Positions 5,847-7,393 of a stretch of DNA of 7,393 bases are shown in pieces (within the stretch, counting starts at the first letter, position 1; every line of letters begins with the position of its first letter). The translations under genes were made by a program, and so were the position numbers. The notes under the pieces were generated by a model that saw nothing but the letters and a program-made list of their open reading frames with translations, did no database searches and was not told where the DNA came from. The stretch is taken from assembly GCA_003158495.1 (NCBI GenBank), contig PMJT01000120.1:13014-20406 (forward strand). Reading direction: 5' to 3'. The stretch is from Chloroflexota bacterium. Lineage in GTDB: Bacteria > Chloroflexota > Limnocylindria > Limnocylindrales > CSP1-4.

Positions 5847-6037
5847 GCCGCCGGCTCGTGGCGGCGGCCATGCTCGTCCTGGTCGCCGCCGCCGGACTCG
5901 TCGGAGACGCCGTCGTTGAGAATCCGGCCGGACGCGCGGCCGCGGACGGCCCCGGCGCCTACAGGTCGGCAGTTGGGTGGCAGCTCTCGGCGCCATCGCG
6001 TCCATACGTGATCTGCGCAGCAGACAGTCGCTGCTGA
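5843..6037 (+). CDS. Small putative exported or membrane peptide, 64 aa
   Basis: A 64-residue frame begins at an ATG overlapping the stop of the DUF4349-type gene (ATGA), the same junction style used twice in the upstream operon. It opens with MSRR and a hydrophobic run (about 5-21, LVAAAMLVLVAAAGLVG), as expected of a signal peptide or single membrane anchor. It continues with a short polar tail containing two cysteines (ICAADSRC). There is no clear Shine-Dalgarno beyond a weak CAGG. It could be a true small protein translated by coupling, or the remnant of a longer secreted protein, since the rest of the intergenic DNA shows no continuation. I do not recognise a family. Confidence rests on the overlap and the signal-like N-terminus alone. 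Confidence 0.45.
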   Translation: MSRRLVAAAMLVLVAAAGLVGDAVVENPAGRAAADGPGAYRSAVGWQLSAPSRPYVICAADSRC

Positions 6038-6349
6038 ACCAGGACCGCTGTCCGCGTTTGGCCGGCCGCTGCTCTCTCCTCGGCCGGCCCGGCCCGCCCG
6101 GATCCTGCCGCATACCGGTCCGGGCGGTACTACGCGGAAGCTTGCCGGTCAGCCGCCCGTTCGCAGCCTCCGCGCCGGGCTGGTTCGCTTCTTGTCAGCC
6201 GAGTCCGACTAACAACGGCCTGTCGAAACCTCCTGTTGCCACCCCCGTGAGCCCACGGCGTCAAAGGCCTGCCGCCTAACACCGCATCCACCCGTATCCG
6301 GTGGAGATCGGCTAGGCGCGAGCCGCCGGCGGTCGGCTGGCGACCAGGC
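6038..6349. other. 312-bp intergenic region between convergent genes, no credible gene
   Basis: This stretch separates the plus-strand small peptide gene from the minus-strand gene ending at 6350, so both transcripts end here. Open frames that cross it are Pro/Ser/Arg-rich with no start signal and look like chance frames. Structure visible: a 9-bp inverted repeat GGCCGGCCG (6060-6068) / CGGCCGGCC (6081-6089) around a pyrimidine-rich 12-nt loop; and a weaker outer repeat GGCTAGGC (6310-6317) / GCTTAGCC (6348-6355), one mismatch, spanning the minus-strand stop codon. Neither is followed by a T-tract on either strand. I see no promoter or RNA gene. Confidence 0.5.
6060..6089 (+). terminator. GC-rich hairpin downstream of the DUF4349/small peptide pair
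   Basis: GGCCGGCCG (6060-6068) pairs perfectly with CGGCCGGCC (6081-6089) over 9 bp around CTGCTCTCTCCT. It lies 22 nt after the small-peptide stop. There is no T-tract, so at best it is a non-canonical or Rho-assisted 3' end. Confidence 0.3.
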
Positions 6350-6955
6350 TTAGCCCCGTGTCGCCGTCTTCCGCTCGACGAGCTGGAGGGCGTCGCGCAG
6401 TCGGCTGAGCGTCTCGGCGTCAACGGCATCCGGTCCGAGGTAGGGGCCAAGCCGCTCCAGGATGTCGACCACCAGTCCGAAGAAGACGCCCGCGTCGGCG
6501 AGGAAGAACTGGGGCTCGTTGTTGTATCGAACGAGCGTGAGACGTCCCTGGAGGACCTGGCGCTCGTCGGCGTGGGCGATCTGGGTCGAGAAGTTGTGGC
6601 CCTGGATGCCATCTGGGTTGTTGAGGTAGTTCAGGGCGTTGTCGATCGCCAGGCCGAACCGGGCCCGCCAGGCGATCAGCCGCTCCTGGACTTCGGGCGG
6701 AATCCGGACTTCGGCCGTCTCGTCGAAGACTTCCGGTGTGACCGTCAGCAGACCGACCAGCGTCGCACCCGCTCGTGCGCCGAGCATCACCTGGAGCGAG
6801 CGCTCGAGCGTGAAGACCTCCGAATCGAACCGCGGGCTGGTGATGACGTCGGTCAGCAAGTCTTCGACGTTGTCGAGCACGGCCGGCTCGGCCAGCGCGT
6901 TGGCCAGGTGGAGGGTCTCCTCCTTGAAAAGGAACTTCTCTTCGTGGTCGAGCAT
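6350..6955 (-). CDS. Conserved-looking hypothetical soluble protein, 201 aa
   Basis: I do not recognise a family. The protein has a strongly acidic N-terminal region (MLDHEEKFLFKEE, 1-13), predicted amphipathic helices, and no signal peptide or obvious membrane span. The segment ATLVGLLTVTPEVF (64-77) is hydrophobic but short. The middle (86-125) holds AWRARFGLAIDNALNYLNNP and GIQGHNF. RLTLVRYNNEPQFFLADAG (138-156) looks like two beta strands, and VFFGLVVDILERLGPYLGPD (157-176) an amphipathic helix. The amino-acid use, with many Asn, Phe, Tyr and Glu residues, differs from the Arg/Pro-rich shadow frames, which supports a real gene. The ATG at 6955 is chosen because GAGGAG (6960-6965) precedes it; an upstream in-frame ATG at 7009 would add 18 Pro/Arg/Ala-rich residues and lacks such a site. 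It lies downstream of gdhA on the same strand, but a terminator separates them, so it is probably monocistronic. Confidence 0.82.
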   Translation of the reverse strand: MLDHEEKFLFKEETLHLANALAEPAVLDNVEDLLTDVITSPRFDSEVFTLERSLQVMLGARAGATLVGLLTVTPEVFDETAEVRIPPEVQERLIAWRARFGLAIDNALNYLNNPDGIQGHNFSTQIAHADERQVLQGRLTLVRYNNEPQFFLADAGVFFGLVVDILERLGPYLGPDAVDAETLSRLRDALQLVERKTATRG

Positions 6956-6959
6956 GGTG

Positions 6960-6965
6960 CTCCTC
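6960..6965 (-). promoter_or_regulatory. Shine-Dalgarno fixing the start of the 201-aa gene
   Basis: On the minus strand GAGGAG lies 4 nt before the ATG at 6955; the overlapping AGAGG (6962-6966) gives a more typical 6-nt spacing. It favours this ATG over the upstream in-frame ATG at 7009. Confidence 0.7.
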
Positions 6966-7029
6966 TTCCGGGCGTCGGGGGCGGCGGTGCCAGATCGCTC
7001 GGGTGGCAAGCGGTCACGTCAGCCGTGGG

Positions 7030-7056
7030 ATCGTAGCACCGCGCGCGGCGGCGCAA
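7030..7056 (-). promoter_or_regulatory. Candidate promoter of the 201-aa gene, extended -10
   Basis: On the minus strand TGCTACGAT gives an extended -10 (TGn followed by TACGAT, 7030-7035). TTGCGC (7051-7056) is a poor -35 at a short 15-bp spacing. Transcription would start near 7023, giving a leader of about 68 nt. The same TACGAT hexamer occurs in the candidate promoter at the left end of the window. This is a consensus-only inference. Confidence 0.4.
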
Positions 7057-7080
7057 ATGTGGCGCCCGGCAGGTACCGGA

Positions 7081-7103
7081 GGCAACGAAGGCATCGGGCG
7101 GCT
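7081..7103 (+). repeat. 23-bp direct repeat, copy 1
   Basis: The 23-bp sequence starting GGCAACGAAGGCATCGGGCG is identical to the copy at 7212-7234, 131 bp downstream. The similarity extends slightly leftwards (CCGGA just before each copy, with one extra A in copy 2). It lies in the gap between the 201-aa gene and gdhA. Confidence 0.8.
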
Positions 7104-7124
7104 GGGCGTAACCGCCGGTGAACC

Positions 7125-7246
7125 TTTCGTCCGCTCCGACGTCCGAGGCCGAGGCGGAGCCGAGGACCGCAGCGAGCGGACTCAGATGTCCGTGAGCGAG
7201 GACCGCCGGAAGGCAACGAAGGCATCGGGCGGCTCAGCGGACGAAA
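7125..7246. repeat. Small intergenic element bounded by an 11-bp inverted repeat
   Basis: TTTCGTCCGCT (7125-7135) and AGCGGACGAAA (7236-7246) are perfect reverse complements bounding 100 bp. Inside, CGAGGACCGC occurs twice (7161-7170 and 7197-7206). A small hairpin GCGGAC-TCAGAT-GTCCGT (7176-7193, with one G-T pair) sits between these copies. The second copy of the 23-bp direct repeat lies at its right end. The right arm abuts the gdhA terminator and supplies its T-tract on the minus strand. It could be a miniature repeat element, a structured RNA or chance in GC-rich DNA. There is no target-site duplication I can point to. Confidence 0.4.
7212..7234 (+). repeat. 23-bp direct repeat, copy 2
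   Basis: Exact second copy of the sequence at 7081-7103. It sits within the element bounded by the 11-bp inverted repeat, just inside its right arm, whereas copy 1 lies outside the left arm. The two copies therefore do not share boundaries with the inverted repeat. Confidence 0.8.
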
Positions 7247-7281
7247 AGCGGCCCCGACGCGAGGGGGAGCGTCGGGGCCGC
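7244..7281 (-). terminator. Intrinsic terminator of gdhA
   Basis: GCGGCCCCGACGC (7248-7260) and GCGTCGGGGCCGC (7269-7281) form a perfect 13-bp GC-rich stem with an 8-nt loop. On the minus strand the stem is followed at once by TTTT (7244-7247). It begins 24 nt after the gdhA stop codon. This is a classical Rho-independent terminator for the minus-strand gene and the clearest one in the window. Confidence 0.85.
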
Positions 7282-7305
7282 AAGGTGTCAGCGAACTGGA
7301 GCGAT

Positions 7306-7393
7306 CTACGGGTACAGGCCCCGCAGAGTGGTGGCGTCGGCCACGCGCTTGACGGCCAGCATGTACGCGGCCGTCCTCATGTTGACCTTCTCC
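7306..7393 (-). CDS. gdhA: Glutamate dehydrogenase (Glu/Leu/Phe/Val dehydrogenase family), C-terminal fragment
   Basis: The minus-strand frame ending in TAG at 7306-7308 encodes 28 residues before the window edge, including NMRTAAYMLAVKRVADAT and ending LRGLYP. This matches the conserved C-terminal helix of hexameric glutamate dehydrogenases (pattern N-x-R-x-A-A-Y-x-L-A-V-x-R-V, ending R-G-hydrophobic-Y-P). These enzymes interconvert glutamate with 2-oxoglutarate and ammonia using NAD(P). The fragment is too short to tell glutamate dehydrogenase from a leucine or valine dehydrogenase relative, or to judge cofactor choice; the glutamate assignment rests on the ending. An intrinsic terminator follows closely. 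Most of the gene lies beyond the right edge. Confidence 0.85.
   Translation of the reverse strand, partial: EKVNMRTAAYMLAVKRVADATTLRGLYP

Noticed and set aside
3750..6113. A 787-codon open frame on the minus strand
   Set aside because: It is antisense to panC and the DUF4349-type gene, both clearly coding. Its product is Arg/Gly/Pro-rich with no domain order, and its openness follows from high GC with few stop codons.
5977..6279. A 100-codon plus-strand frame between the small peptide gene and the 201-aa gene
   Set aside because: There is no ribosome-binding site, the composition is Pro/Ser/Arg-rich, and it overlaps the small peptide frame. It looks like chance in GC-rich intergenic DNA.
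6310..6355. Possible intrinsic terminator for the 201-aa gene (GGCTAGGC / GCTTAGCC)
   Set aside because: The arms have a mismatch, enclose 30 nt, include the stop codon and are not followed by a T-tract on the minus strand. Too weak to list as a terminator.

Overview
The window is high-GC (by eye about two-thirds G+C) bacterial DNA. Its core is a compact plus-strand coenzyme A biosynthesis operon. The GC content, GTG starts, GATC/CCGG-rich codon use, a type III pantothenate kinase and the unusual CoaBC motifs (PAMD, ASG) would fit a soil or freshwater Chloroflexota lineage or another high-GC, Actinobacteria-like group. That placement is an inference from style, not from a marker gene.

Layout, left to right. 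(1) At 1-176 on the minus strand is the N-terminal end of an unidentified gene that runs off the left edge. It is divergent from the operon, and a putative promoter region lies between them. (2) From 332 to 4457 on the plus strand are coaX, coaBC, panB and panC. coaX/coaBC and coaBC/panB share ATGA stop-start overlaps, and panC starts 3 nt after panB. Together they make pantoate and pantothenate (PanB, PanC), phosphorylate pantothenate (CoaX), and convert 4'-phosphopantothenate to 4'-phosphopantetheine (CoaBC). Ketopantoate reductase, aspartate decarboxylase, CoaD and CoaE are not in the window. (3) At 4443-4494 there are two perfect tandem hairpins, the first holding the panC stop codon in its loop. 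A strongly G-rich degenerate repeat array (4496-4630) and a duplicated GTGGGCCCAC palindrome (4631-4658) follow. (4) At 4749-5846 is a DUF4349-type membrane-anchored protein, overlapped by ATGA with a small putative exported peptide (5843-6037). (5) At 6038-6349 there is no credible gene, only hairpin-forming sequence. (6) At 6350-6955 on the minus strand is a 201-residue soluble protein I do not recognise, with its own Shine-Dalgarno and an extended -10 promoter candidate. (7) At 7081-7246 is a small repeat-rich intergenic element with a 23-bp direct repeat and an 11-bp inverted repeat. (8) At 7306-7393 on the minus strand is the C-terminal end of a Glu/Leu/Phe/Val-family glutamate dehydrogenase, followed by a textbook intrinsic terminator.

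I see no transposase, CRISPR array, rRNA, tRNA or defence gene. The most notable observations are the replacement of two catalytic-motif residues in the CoaC domain, the G-quadruplex-prone array between panC and the DUF4349 gene, the stop-codon hairpin of panC, and the small repeat element next to the gdh terminator.
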